Shown in pieces: positions 49,066-56,557 of a DNA stretch of 64,000 nucleotides. The notes under the pieces were generated by a model. That model had not been told where the DNA came from. It did no database searches and saw nothing but the letters and a program-made list of their open reading frames with translations. The stretch's first letter is position 1; each line of letters starts with the position of its first letter. The translations under genes were made by a program, and so were the position numbers. The stretch comes from CAYTYZ01 sp964442385 (lineage in GTDB: Bacteria > Patescibacteriota > Microgenomatia > UBA12405): the NCBI GenBank assembly GCA_964442385.1, contig CAYTYZ010000003.1:1-64000 (forward strand). The letters run 5' to 3'.

Positions 49066-49071
49066 ATACCC

Positions 49072-50523
49072 ATGCTCCGGGTAAAAGATCTCAGTTTTTC
49101 GTTTGGCAACCAGGTTATTTATAACCCCAGTTCCTTCGTGGTCAATGCTGGCCAAAAAGTGGGTCTGGTCGGAGCCAATGGCTCAGGTAAATCTACTCTT
49201 TTTCGCCTACTTATGGGTAAACATTCACCTGATACTGGTACAATTGAACTAGATGAACGTCTTAGTTTTGTGCCCCAAGAAGTTAGTCGGGAAGACCCCC
49301 TGGATCATGCCCCCACGATTCGGGAATACATTTGTAAAAACCAGCTTTTTCCTGATTATGAAATCAATCGCTTTTTAGCGGGCTTACAACTTTCTACTCT
49401 GACTTTAGAACAAGACCCCAGCCATCTTTCTGGTGGCCAAAAAACCCGCCTGGCTATTATTCGAGCTCTACTAGAAGAGCCCGAGCTCTTACTCCTAGAC
49501 GAGCCTACTAACTTTATCGACAAGGAGGGCCGCTATTGGATACTTAACGAACTAGCTAACTACAAAAAAACTTTGATTTTAGTCTCCCATGACCTACGCT
49601 TTCTCGATGATGTCATCACCAAGGTCCTTTATATTAATCACCAAACCAGAACTATTGATACTTATCAGGGCAACTACACTGCATTTTTACGTCAAAAAAA
49701 GGAACGCGAAGACCTGCTGGTTCGTCAAATAAAAGTCCAAGAAAAACAAATTATTCGTATGCGTGAAAGCTTAACCAAGATTGGCGGACGTAGTGAAAAA
49801 GGTGCCCGTCGCAAGATCCAGCTCGAGCGCCGTCTGGAGCGGATTATCGAATCTCTTCCAGACCTACCCCAAGAAGCCAGAAAAATTAAAATTACATTGC
49901 CTCCGCCAGCTCACTCTGGCCAAATCCCTTTGTTAACTAAAAATATTACCAAATCCTTTGGCCTCAAGCAGGTGCTAACAGGCGTTACCTTAACTCTCAA
50001 AAAAGGGGAGCGTACTGCCCTTTTGGGCCCCAACGGGGTTGGCAAAAGTACTTTAATAAAGATTCTCACCCAAAATCTCGAGGCTGATTCCGGCGAAGTT
50101 ATCCGTGATTACAACCTAAAAATCGGCTATTATTCCCAAGAGTTTGAAAATTTCGATGTCTCCAAAAAAGTAATCGATGCTGTTCGTGAAAAAACTAATT
50201 TGGGTGAATCTCAAATTCGCCCCATGTTGTTTAGAATGCTTTTTACTTATGACAAACTTTTTCAACCCATTGCCACTCTTTCAGGGGGAGAAAAAACCCG
50301 CCTATCTATTGCCACCCTACTCCTTAAGGATTTCAACCTGCTTATTCTCGATGAACCTACAACTTATTTAGACGTAATGTCACAGAGACTTATCCTCGAG
50401 GCTCTAAAACAATACACTGGTGGTTTATTAATCGTCAGTCATAATCCAGAATTTATCCAGGAGCTCGCAGTCCACCAAAAATATTATTTACCCGAGCACC
50501 GTTTAGAGCTTTGCCGGTTCTAG
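49072..50523 (+). CDS. ABC-F family ATPase
   Basis: 483 residues, two ABC domains and no membrane segment. The first domain has GANGSGKSTLFRLL, signature HLSGGQKTRLAI and LLLLDEPTNFID. A basic linker helix follows (LVRQIKVQEKQIIRMRESL; KGARRKIQLERRLERI). The second domain has GPNGVGKSTLIKIL, LSGGEKTRLSI and LLILDEPTTYLD. ABC-F proteins bind the ribosomal E site and act in translation or antibiotic protection. NFID replaces the usual NHLD after the first Walker B. It is a little shorter than the ~520-residue norm. Confidence 0.93.
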   Translation: MLRVKDLSFSFGNQVIYNPSSFVVNAGQKVGLVGANGSGKSTLFRLLMGKHSPDTGTIELDERLSFVPQEVSREDPLDHAPTIREYICKNQLFPDYEINRFLAGLQLSTLTLEQDPSHLSGGQKTRLAIIRALLEEPELLLLDEPTNFIDKEGRYWILNELANYKKTLILVSHDLRFLDDVITKVLYINHQTRTIDTYQGNYTAFLRQKKEREDLLVRQIKVQEKQIIRMRESLTKIGGRSEKGARRKIQLERRLERIIESLPDLPQEARKIKITLPPPAHSGQIPLLTKNITKSFGLKQVLTGVTLTLKKGERTALLGPNGVGKSTLIKILTQNLEADSGEVIRDYNLKIGYYSQEFENFDVSKKVIDAVREKTNLGESQIRPMLFRMLFTYDKLFQPIATLSGGEKTRLSIATLLLKDFNLLILDEPTTYLDVMSQRLILEALKQYTGGLLIVSHNPEFIQELAVHQKYYLPEHRLELCRF

Positions 50524-51600
50524 TCAGTCGCCAAAATAAACTCCATTTTCTTTAGCCAGTCGAACCACCTGTGACCTGGCATCTACTTTTTTTAGTTTTG
50601 ACACCGCGTTTTCGATTTTTATTTCTCCAAAAATCCCATTTTGATAGTTGGCCATATAACCAAATCTGCCCTTTTTATACATCAAAGCTGCTTGAGTCCC
50701 ATACTGCATGGCCAAAAAACTATCATATCCCGATGGCAAGCCAGATCTTTGCAGGTATGACAAAGCCATATTCCTGGCTTCTAGTCCAGAATTTTTATTA
50801 ATGTAATCTGCCAAATGAGCCGAAATGCCACCCAGCCTACCCTCGGCTCCGTTATTCCCTACTTCGCTTTCAACTTTAAAATGGTCTTTGGGTACACAGC
50901 CTTCAGCCATAGCAATCACTGCATAACTTTTACCTATCTTACGGCGATAGTTCAAATGTTTTACAATTCCTTTAAAACTAAAATCAATTTCTGGAACAAA
51001 TATCATTTCACACGAGGCTGCCAGTCCACTATACAAAGTTATCCAGCCTACCTCTCGACCCATTAGTTCCACTACCAGTACTCGGTCATGAGAAAAAGCC
51101 GTCGAGTGCAAGCTAGTTAATGCCTGTTTCCCCACCTCCACTGCACTAAAAAAGCCAAAGGTAAAATCAGTACCAGACAAATCATTGTCTATACTTTTTG
51201 GTATGGCCACAAATCGAAAACCATATTTTTGTAATTTACTGGCTATCGTCAAAGTCCCATCTCCTCCCAACACTATCAACCCATCTAGTCCCAGTTTGTC
51301 ATAATTAGTCTTAGTCTTCTTAATAATGGCCAGGTCCTCTCCAGCCATCCCATCATGTATTTTTCCTGGAAACCTGCCGTGATTTACACTTTTTAAGAAA
51401 GTTCCACCCTGCCATCTGTGCTCGGCAGTTAGTTCTCTGTTTAGTAGCATGTAATTATTGTCCAGTAGTCCTTCAAACCCCTTGATAAAACCCAGTATTT
51501 CATAAGTATCATCTAACCCTCGAACCACACTGTCAATTACCCGATTTAATCCCGGACAGTCGCCCCCACTATTAATTCCCACACGTTTTTTCTTAGGCAT
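50524..51600 (-). CDS. pfkA: 6-phosphofructokinase
   Basis: 358 residues. GINSGGDCPGLNRVIDS is the N-terminal nucleotide loop, LIVLGGDGTLTIA carries the G that favours ATP, and IPKSIDND has the Lys linked with pyrophosphate use in related enzymes. MGREVGW, AEGCVPKD and LQRSGLPSGYD bind substrate. The enzyme makes fructose-1,6-bisphosphate in glycolysis. Phosphate donor (ATP or PPi) cannot be settled from motifs. TATACT lies 6 nt before the ATG. Confidence 0.93.
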   Translation of the reverse strand: MPKKKRVGINSGGDCPGLNRVIDSVVRGLDDTYEILGFIKGFEGLLDNNYMLLNRELTAEHRWQGGTFLKSVNHGRFPGKIHDGMAGEDLAIIKKTKTNYDKLGLDGLIVLGGDGTLTIASKLQKYGFRFVAIPKSIDNDLSGTDFTFGFFSAVEVGKQALTSLHSTAFSHDRVLVVELMGREVGWITLYSGLAASCEMIFVPEIDFSFKGIVKHLNYRRKIGKSYAVIAMAEGCVPKDHFKVESEVGNNGAEGRLGGISAHLADYINKNSGLEARNMALSYLQRSGLPSGYDSFLAMQYGTQAALMYKKGRFGYMANYQNGIFGEIKIENAVSKLKKVDARSQVVRLAKENGVYFGD

Positions 51601-51606
51601 TAATTT

Positions 51607-51612
51607 AGTATA
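51607..51612 (-). promoter_or_regulatory. -10 box of the phosphofructokinase gene
   Basis: TATACT on the minus strand, 6 nt before ATG 51600. Confidence 0.55.
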
Positions 51613-51643
51613 GCCATTCTTCAGTTTCTTTTCAGGAAAAACA

Positions 51644-51660
51644 CTTAATCTTCTTTTAGT
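51644..51660 (+). promoter_or_regulatory. Direct-repeat response-regulator box, locus 2
   Basis: CTTAAT-N5-TTTAGT, with the same five-base spacer (CTTCT) as at 39295..39311 and 14 of 17 positions identical. It lies 7 nt upstream of TATTAT (51668..51673). Confidence 0.55.
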
Positions 51661-51667
51661 TAAAAAT

Positions 51668-51673
51668 TATTAT
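51668..51673 (+). promoter_or_regulatory. -10 box of the small exported protein gene
   Basis: TATTAT ends 7 nt before ATG 51681. Confidence 0.4.
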
Positions 51674-51680
51674 TGCAAAT

Positions 51681-52100
51681 ATGAAACATCAAAAAATGAT
51701 CGTGAGCAATACTCTTATTGCTCTGACCGCTTTATATATTTTAGCTAACCCGGTCAATGTCAAAGCAGCCACTCCAACCCAGGTCCCTCTTTGGGAACAA
51801 GTGGCATCTCGGCTTGGTATTGGCACTGACAAGGTCCAAACTGCTTTTGAACAGATCAGGCAAGAACGTCAAAAAGCCCATCTCGATCAGCTGGTCAAGG
51901 ACGGCAAAATTACCCAATCACAAGCTGACGCATTATTTAAAAAACAAGCTGATTGGCAAGCCCGTCTAGACGCTATTAAAAAAGAGCGTGAAGATTGGCT
52001 TAAATCCCAAGGTATAGATTCTAGCCTTTTTGGTCTAGGCCAAGGCAAGGGCATGGGTGGAGGCCGTGGCATGGGCATGGGACGTGGCCACATGAGATAA
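51681..52100 (+). CDS. Small exported helical protein with Gly/Met/His tail (DUF2680-like)
   Basis: 139 residues: signal peptide (IVSNTLIALTALYILANPVNVKA), an all-helical charged domain with VASRLGIGTDKVQTAFEQIR and LVKDGKITQSQADALF, the repeated motif of DUF2680/YckD-type proteins, and a low-complexity Gly/Met/Arg tail ending MGRGHMR. It stands 10 nt before a two-component pair, so it may be a periplasmic accessory or target. Metal binding by the tail is a guess. Confidence 0.65.
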   Translation: MKHQKMIVSNTLIALTALYILANPVNVKAATPTQVPLWEQVASRLGIGTDKVQTAFEQIRQERQKAHLDQLVKDGKITQSQADALFKKQADWQARLDAIKKEREDWLKSQGIDSSLFGLGQGKGMGGGRGMGMGRGHMR

Positions 52101-52110
52101 TCGAAGAGTT

Positions 52111-52713
52111 ATGAAGATACTCTTGATTGAAGACGAAGTTCGCTTGGCCCGTAGCATTGCTACGGGCCTTACCGACGAAGGCTATGTGGTGGACCTGGCT
52201 CACGACGGCAGTGAGGGCTATGATCTGGCCCAATCTGGGGAGTATGATCTTTTGATTCTGGATCTTATGTTACCCACTCTTGACGGCCTGTCTATTTGTA
52301 AAAAGTTACGTGCCCAAAAAATATCTCTCCCAATCCTAATGCTTACTGCCAAATCCACCCTAAGCGACAAGGTTACTGGATTAAACGATGGAGCCGACGA
52401 TTATCTTACCAAACCCTTTGATTTTGAAGAACTCTTAGCAAGGATCAGGGCTCTTTCACGCCGGCCTGCAGAACTACTTCCGACCACCAGATATCCTGAT
52501 CTTTCAGTTAAAGAAAGTCAACTCTTAGAGTATCTACAACGCCACCCGACTAGGTTTATTACTAAACAAGAAATTATAACCAGAGTTTGGCCTTATGATA
52601 GCAATATTCTGGACAATACAGTAGAGGTTACCATAAAAAATATTCGTAAAAAATTAACTAAAACTATTATTATTACTCGCCGAGGTCTTGGCTACCAGTT
52701 TGCCGCAGGTTAA
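52111..52713 (+). CDS. OmpR-family response regulator
   Basis: 200 residues. Receiver: IEDEVRLA, phospho-acceptor Asp51 (LILDLMLP), MLTAKSTLSDK and YLTKPF. Winged helix: LSVKESQLLEYLQRHPTRF, NTVEVTIKNIRKKL and TRRGLGYQF. The linker is short. It should bind the direct repeat upstream of 51681. Two nt separate its stop from the kinase ATG. Confidence 0.95.
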   Translation: MKILLIEDEVRLARSIATGLTDEGYVVDLAHDGSEGYDLAQSGEYDLLILDLMLPTLDGLSICKKLRAQKISLPILMLTAKSTLSDKVTGLNDGADDYLTKPFDFEELLARIRALSRRPAELLPTTRYPDLSVKESQLLEYLQRHPTRFITKQEIITRVWPYDSNILDNTVEVTIKNIRKKLTKTIIITRRGLGYQFAAG

Positions 52714-52714
52714 T

Positions 52715-53674
52715 ATGTTTACTCGTACCCGCATTCATTTAACCGTAATCTATACCCTAATCATCATGGGTATCAGCCTGTTTTTTAGTACAGCAATTTA
52801 TAGAATCGCTACTTTTGAAATCAACAGGGTCGAATCCCGTATTCGCGAGCGAACTTCCCGGGGGATGATGCCACCCCCCCCAGTCTTGGCTAATCAAGAA
52901 ATTTTAGAAGAAGCCAAGGCTAGAATTGTCTATGAGCTTTTAATTATAAATTTAGTAATTTTAGCGGGATCTTCGGCTCTCTCATTTTGGCTTTCTGGCC
53001 TAACTCTACGTCCTATTCACGAGTCCATGGAGTGCCAGCGCCGTTTTATTAGTGATGCCAGCCACGAGTTAAAAACACCCATAGCATCGATAAAAACAGG
53101 ACTAGAAGTATACTTACGTAGTAAAAAAACTAGTCTGGTTTCTGCAACCTTACTTATCCAAGACACCCTGGTAGACATTAACCATCTGGACAACTTAACC
53201 CGCCAACTTTTACTTCTAAATTCTCCTAATTCTGCGACAAAAACCAAAATCAAACCAGCCGAAATTGCAGAGCTGATTACCAAAAAACTTCAACCCCTGT
53301 CAGATAAAAAGAACCTAAAAATAGACAAAAAACTGTCTCAAGACACCCTATCTCTCAACGCCCAAGCCCTAGAACAAATCTTAATAATCTTACTTGACAA
53401 CGCCATCAAGTTTTCGCCTCCAAGTGGCACTATTTCAATAAATTCTTCCCGAAATATTCTGCAAATTTCCAACCAAGGTCCCGGTATAAAAAAAGTAGAC
53501 CTGCCCCATATTTTTGACCGTTTTTACCAAGCTGAAACTGCTCGTACTAAAACCACCACATCTGGTCATGGTTTGGGCTTGTCCATTGCCCGCCAACTTT
53601 GCGACCAAAACGGCTGGGACATCTCAGCTACTTCTACTCCAGGCAAAGGTGCCACTTTCACCTTACGACTCTAA
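52715..53674 (+). CDS. Membrane sensor histidine kinase
   Basis: 319 residues. Two membrane segments (~8..28 and ~75..97) enclose a short ~45-residue outer loop, then H-box FISDASHELKTPIASIKTGL, N-box LIILLDNAIKFSPPSG, SNQGPGIKKVDLPHIFDRFY and GHGLGLSIARQ. No HAMP domain is evident and the sensing loop is small, so the signal may be sensed in the membrane or through the small exported protein upstream. ATG 52715 is chosen; the longer frame overlaps the regulator. Confidence 0.93.
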   Translation: MFTRTRIHLTVIYTLIIMGISLFFSTAIYRIATFEINRVESRIRERTSRGMMPPPPVLANQEILEEAKARIVYELLIINLVILAGSSALSFWLSGLTLRPIHESMECQRRFISDASHELKTPIASIKTGLEVYLRSKKTSLVSATLLIQDTLVDINHLDNLTRQLLLLNSPNSATKTKIKPAEIAELITKKLQPLSDKKNLKIDKKLSQDTLSLNAQALEQILIILLDNAIKFSPPSGTISINSSRNILQISNQGPGIKKVDLPHIFDRFYQAETARTKTTTSGHGLGLSIARQLCDQNGWDISATSTPGKGATFTLRL

Positions 53675-53684
53675 AATAATCCAG

Positions 53685-53690
53685 TATAAT
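53685..53690 (+). promoter_or_regulatory. -10 box of the VOC gene at 53696
   Basis: TATAAT ends 5 nt before the ATG. Confidence 0.6.
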
Positions 53691-53695
53691 GATAT

Positions 53696-54055
53696 ATGCT
53701 TAACTTAAACTCCCTCATGCTTGGGTCCAAAAACCCAAAACAAATGTCAGAATTTTACGAAAAAGTTTTTGAAAAAAAGCCTGACATGGTCGATGATGGC
53801 TGGACTGGTTGGCAAGTAGGTGCCTCATTTTTTGGGGTAGGTTTTCATTCCGAAGTTGGTGAAAAAAATACCGACCCAAGTCGTATCATGTTAAATCTGC
53901 AAACCGAAGAACTACAAAAAGAATTTGAGCGTATTAAGTCTCTTGGTACCACAGTAATCAAAGAACCCTATGAAATGGGAGGTGGAATGTGGATTGCCAC
54001 TTTTGCCGATCCAGACGGTAACTACTTTCAACTTATGACCCCCTGGAAAGGCTAG
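53696..54055 (+). CDS. VOC-family protein
   Basis: 119 residues, one VOC unit: LNSLMLGSKNPKQMSEFYEK, GASFFGVGFHSEVG, and the closing TFADPDGNYFQLMTPWKG. Short, cytosolic. The Gln in FQLM replaces the usual Glu metal ligand. Substrate unknown. The stop overlaps the convergent HAM1-like stop (CTAG). Confidence 0.85.
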   Translation: MLNLNSLMLGSKNPKQMSEFYEKVFEKKPDMVDDGWTGWQVGASFFGVGFHSEVGEKNTDPSRIMLNLQTEELQKEFERIKSLGTTVIKEPYEMGGGMWIATFADPDGNYFQLMTPWKG

Positions 54056-54663
54056 GGTATTTGTTTTAAAAATTCTTGAAGCTTTTCTTTTAGATTTCTC
54101 GATAGTTGTCTAATTTCTTCTTTTTCCAGTCCACCCAACTGGTTATAAGTCCTTTTATATTTAGGATAATACCAGGCTTGACCCATCCACATATGCAGTG
54201 GGATTTCCGTATCTTCAATTTTTTCCACCAAATACCCCAAATCAGTAATATCATCCATAGACCAGAGTAGTTTTCCATTTTTAGCCACAGCTAGCGCCAA
54301 ATGATAGGCACATTTTCTTTCTTCTCCCTTTAGTCCAGTCATTAGTTCCATCAACCTGTCAACTTTTTCCCTATCTGTTTTTGACTCGCCCACGATTCTT
54401 TGATTTCTCAAAATGTCCCACTTGCCACCCAGCCCCGGAATATCCACTCCGCCATCCGAAGTTAACACATGCCAGTCTGTATGGGCAGAAATTTCTATAG
54501 CCTTTTTACTAGCATTGGCTATCAGGCTTTTTTGATCTTCCTCAACTACAATTTTTTCTGGTAATTCATCTAAATAATGAATTGTGACATTAGGCATTCC
54601 CTCTAAAAAGCTTACCATCTCACCCAACTTGTAACTATTCCTAGTTCCAATCAATATATCCAT
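54052..54663 (-). CDS. HAM1/RdgB-like nucleoside-triphosphate pyrophosphatase
   Basis: 203 residues. DILIGTRNSYKLGEMVSFL is the N-terminal (S/T)xNxxK pattern of Ham1 proteins, SDGGVDIPGLGG carries the catalytic Asp, and the fold continues with RKCAYHLALAVA. Family members clear inosine or xanthosine triphosphates. The C-terminal part is more divergent than in true RdgB. ATG 54663 is chosen instead of the longer 54678 start because TATAAT/TACTAT lies there. Confidence 0.8.
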   Translation of the reverse strand: MDILIGTRNSYKLGEMVSFLEGMPNVTIHYLDELPEKIVVEEDQKSLIANASKKAIEISAHTDWHVLTSDGGVDIPGLGGKWDILRNQRIVGESKTDREKVDRLMELMTGLKGEERKCAYHLALAVAKNGKLLWSMDDITDLGYLVEKIEDTEIPLHMWMGQAWYYPKYKRTYNQLGGLEKEEIRQLSRNLKEKLQEFLKQIP

Positions 54664-54688
54664 AAAATTATAGTACACTAATGCCCAT

Positions 54689-55582
54689 TTAAATTATTTC
54701 TTTAATTCTTGCCACTACTTTAGTGTATCCCTCTCCCCACCCAATTGCCCCATAAATCCCCAAAGCTGTTAAACCAACGAATAACTTATTGCAACGTATT
54801 CTATCAAACAAATTAGCCACTTTTATACCTTTGGCAATACAATATTTTTCATAAGCTTGAATAAAGTCAGTGTTATCAATCCAAAAATCCAAATAAGCCA
54901 GATCATACAAGTCGTCTCCATAACCAAATTCATTCCAATCTATTACACCGCTAACTTTTCCCAGGTTAATCATAATATTCCCTGGCCCAAAATCTCCATG
55001 TACTGGGCACCTTTTGCCCGCTACAAATGGAAGTAATTCATTTATCTCTTTTTTAATTTTTTCAACCAGCATCCCGTCTACAAAGTCTATCTCTTTTATC
55101 TCTTCCCATGTATAAAAACTTCCATCATTTTTGGTTACTGCCGTATTTGGTCGACTCACCCAATCCGCCCAACTTTTATATTCCGCCACCCCATCACTAT
55201 TTGCCACACCGTATCCATCCTCTGGAATTTTTGCAACCTTTATAGTTTCCAAAGTATCAAGCAGACTTGCCACAGTCACGTCGGATAACGGTGCCTTCTT
55301 GTTATTTATGGGATTACCCAGGCAAAATTTTGAAATAGCACCGTATCCTTCTGTTATCTTATCTATTTTTAATATCTCAGGAATAATAATTTCATCACCC
55401 CAGTTGTCATAGGCCAACTTATCTTTTTTAAAGCCAATATCTTGCCTATTTATACGATAAATATATTTATCATCTTTGGTTTTAAATTCAAAGGCTTTTG
55501 ATCTTTCCCCGCCAGCAATGGGTCTAAGGTTACAAGCACTTTTGTCAAAGCTAGCTTTCAAATAATCCAGTATTTTATCCAT
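54689..55582 (-). CDS. Aminoglycoside phosphotransferase-like kinase
   Basis: 297 residues with the APH/choline-kinase fold: KYIYRINRQD in the N-lobe, catalytic loop CPVHGDFGPGNIMINLGK (HGDxxxxN) and the Mg-binding VIDWNEFGYGDDLYDLAY. The substrate is unknown; many relatives phosphorylate small alcohols and not antibiotics. Ends 25 nt before the HAM1-like gene and follows the YbaK-like gene by 6 nt, so the three are probably one transcript. Confidence 0.85.
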   Translation of the reverse strand: MDKILDYLKASFDKSACNLRPIAGGERSKAFEFKTKDDKYIYRINRQDIGFKKDKLAYDNWGDEIIIPEILKIDKITEGYGAISKFCLGNPINNKKAPLSDVTVASLLDTLETIKVAKIPEDGYGVANSDGVAEYKSWADWVSRPNTAVTKNDGSFYTWEEIKEIDFVDGMLVEKIKKEINELLPFVAGKRCPVHGDFGPGNIMINLGKVSGVIDWNEFGYGDDLYDLAYLDFWIDNTDFIQAYEKYCIAKGIKVANLFDRIRCNKLFVGLTALGIYGAIGWGEGYTKVVARIKEII

Positions 55583-55588
55583 TTTTAA

Positions 55589-56017
55589 TTATATCCCTAC
55601 TTCCACCACTTCCGCCCCACTTTTTACTAGAAGCTCCCGCGACTTGATCCTAAACACTTTATTGGGATGTCCGGCAGCCGGCCAGACCCACTCATGTTCC
55701 AGTAATTTTTTGTCAAAAAATATTTTGCATTTTGTTTTGTGTCCAAATGGGGGAATCCCGCCAATACTGTACCCAGTTTTTTCTTTTATCCAATTGGCCT
55801 CCGCCTTTTCCAGCTTTAACCTAGTTTGGCTTTCCACTTTTTCTACATTCACCCGGTCTGCTCCATTGCAAATTACAATTACCACCACCTCTCCACTCCT
55901 AAACACAATCGACTTGGCAATTTGGGAAAGCTGGCAACCAATTGCTACTGCAGCTTCTTGGGCGGTATGGGTTGACTCACTAAACTCTTTTATTTCGTAA
56001 CCAAAAAAATCGGCCAT
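55589..56017 (-). CDS. YbaK/EbsC-type aminoacyl-tRNA deacylase
   Basis: 142 residues. HTAQEAAVAIGCQLSQIAKS, the Lys in AKSIVF, and GYSIGGIPPFGHKTKCKIF with the GxxPxGH motif define the YbaK/ProX editing fold. These enzymes hydrolyse mischarged aminoacyl-tRNA (for example Cys- or Ala-tRNA-Pro). Specificity cannot be read here. The start has TAAAAT 6 nt upstream. Confidence 0.92.
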   Translation of the reverse strand: MADFFGYEIKEFSESTHTAQEAAVAIGCQLSQIAKSIVFRSGEVVVIVICNGADRVNVEKVESQTRLKLEKAEANWIKEKTGYSIGGIPPFGHKTKCKIFFDKKLLEHEWVWPAAGHPNKVFRIKSRELLVKSGAEVVEVGI

Positions 56018-56023
56018 ATCCTT

Positions 56024-56029
56024 ATTTTA
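56024..56029 (-). promoter_or_regulatory. -10 box of the ybaK-like gene
   Basis: TAAAAT on the minus strand, 6 nt before ATG 56017. Confidence 0.45.
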
Positions 56030-56032
56030 CAT

Positions 56033-56479
56033 TTAATTTAAACAAGCTTTAGCTTCCTTTATACCTATTTCTACGTGGCTCATCATAAGTTCGGTGTTAT
56101 CGGCAATTTCTTTCTGCGACCCAGTATCTAGTGGAGAGCTAACATCCAATCCCTTCTTAAGTCTAATTATTACCCCAAGAGTATCTATAATAAATCTTCG
56201 AGCTTCGTCTCTGGGTTGGTTAAATTCACTACACATGGAGATTGCAGACTCCAAAGCATCTTCAATGGCGTTGTTTTCTACGGCTGAAAGTGGATCGCAC
56301 TGTTGTAAGGCCATAAATAAAGATTCCCCATTACCCTGTCTTTTAGTTTCATGTATAGCTCTGGCAATAATATCTGGTTGTGCTACAAGAGTTTCTCCAA
56401 GCTCAAGTAAAGTTGCTTGAGCAAAATATAGCTGGTCCTCCGGATCTGGAAAAAAGGTAAAGTGTACTTTTTCTGACAT
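56033..56479 (-). CDS. Hypothetical all-helical protein
   Basis: 148 residues, helical, acidic, no family recognised (FAQATLLELGETLVAQPDII; ALESAISMCSEFNQPRDEAR). ATG 56479 is preferred to GTG 56485, as TAAAAT (56487..56492) lies 7 nt before the ATG. Sixteen nt precede the ybaK-like gene. Confidence 0.6.
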   Translation of the reverse strand: MSEKVHFTFFPDPEDQLYFAQATLLELGETLVAQPDIIARAIHETKRQGNGESLFMALQQCDPLSAVENNAIEDALESAISMCSEFNQPRDEARRFIIDTLGVIIRLKKGLDVSSPLDTGSQKEIADNTELMMSHVEIGIKEAKACLN

Positions 56480-56486
56480 TTGCACG

Positions 56487-56492
56487 ATTTTA
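56487..56492 (-). promoter_or_regulatory. -10 box of the gene at 56479
   Basis: TAAAAT on the minus strand, 7 nt before the ATG. Confidence 0.45.
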
Positions 56493-56557
56493 CATCAATT
56501 ATTTAATAATTTCAGCAACCCCCTTGCCCTCAGGTCTTTTCTCCTCTATAAATATAC

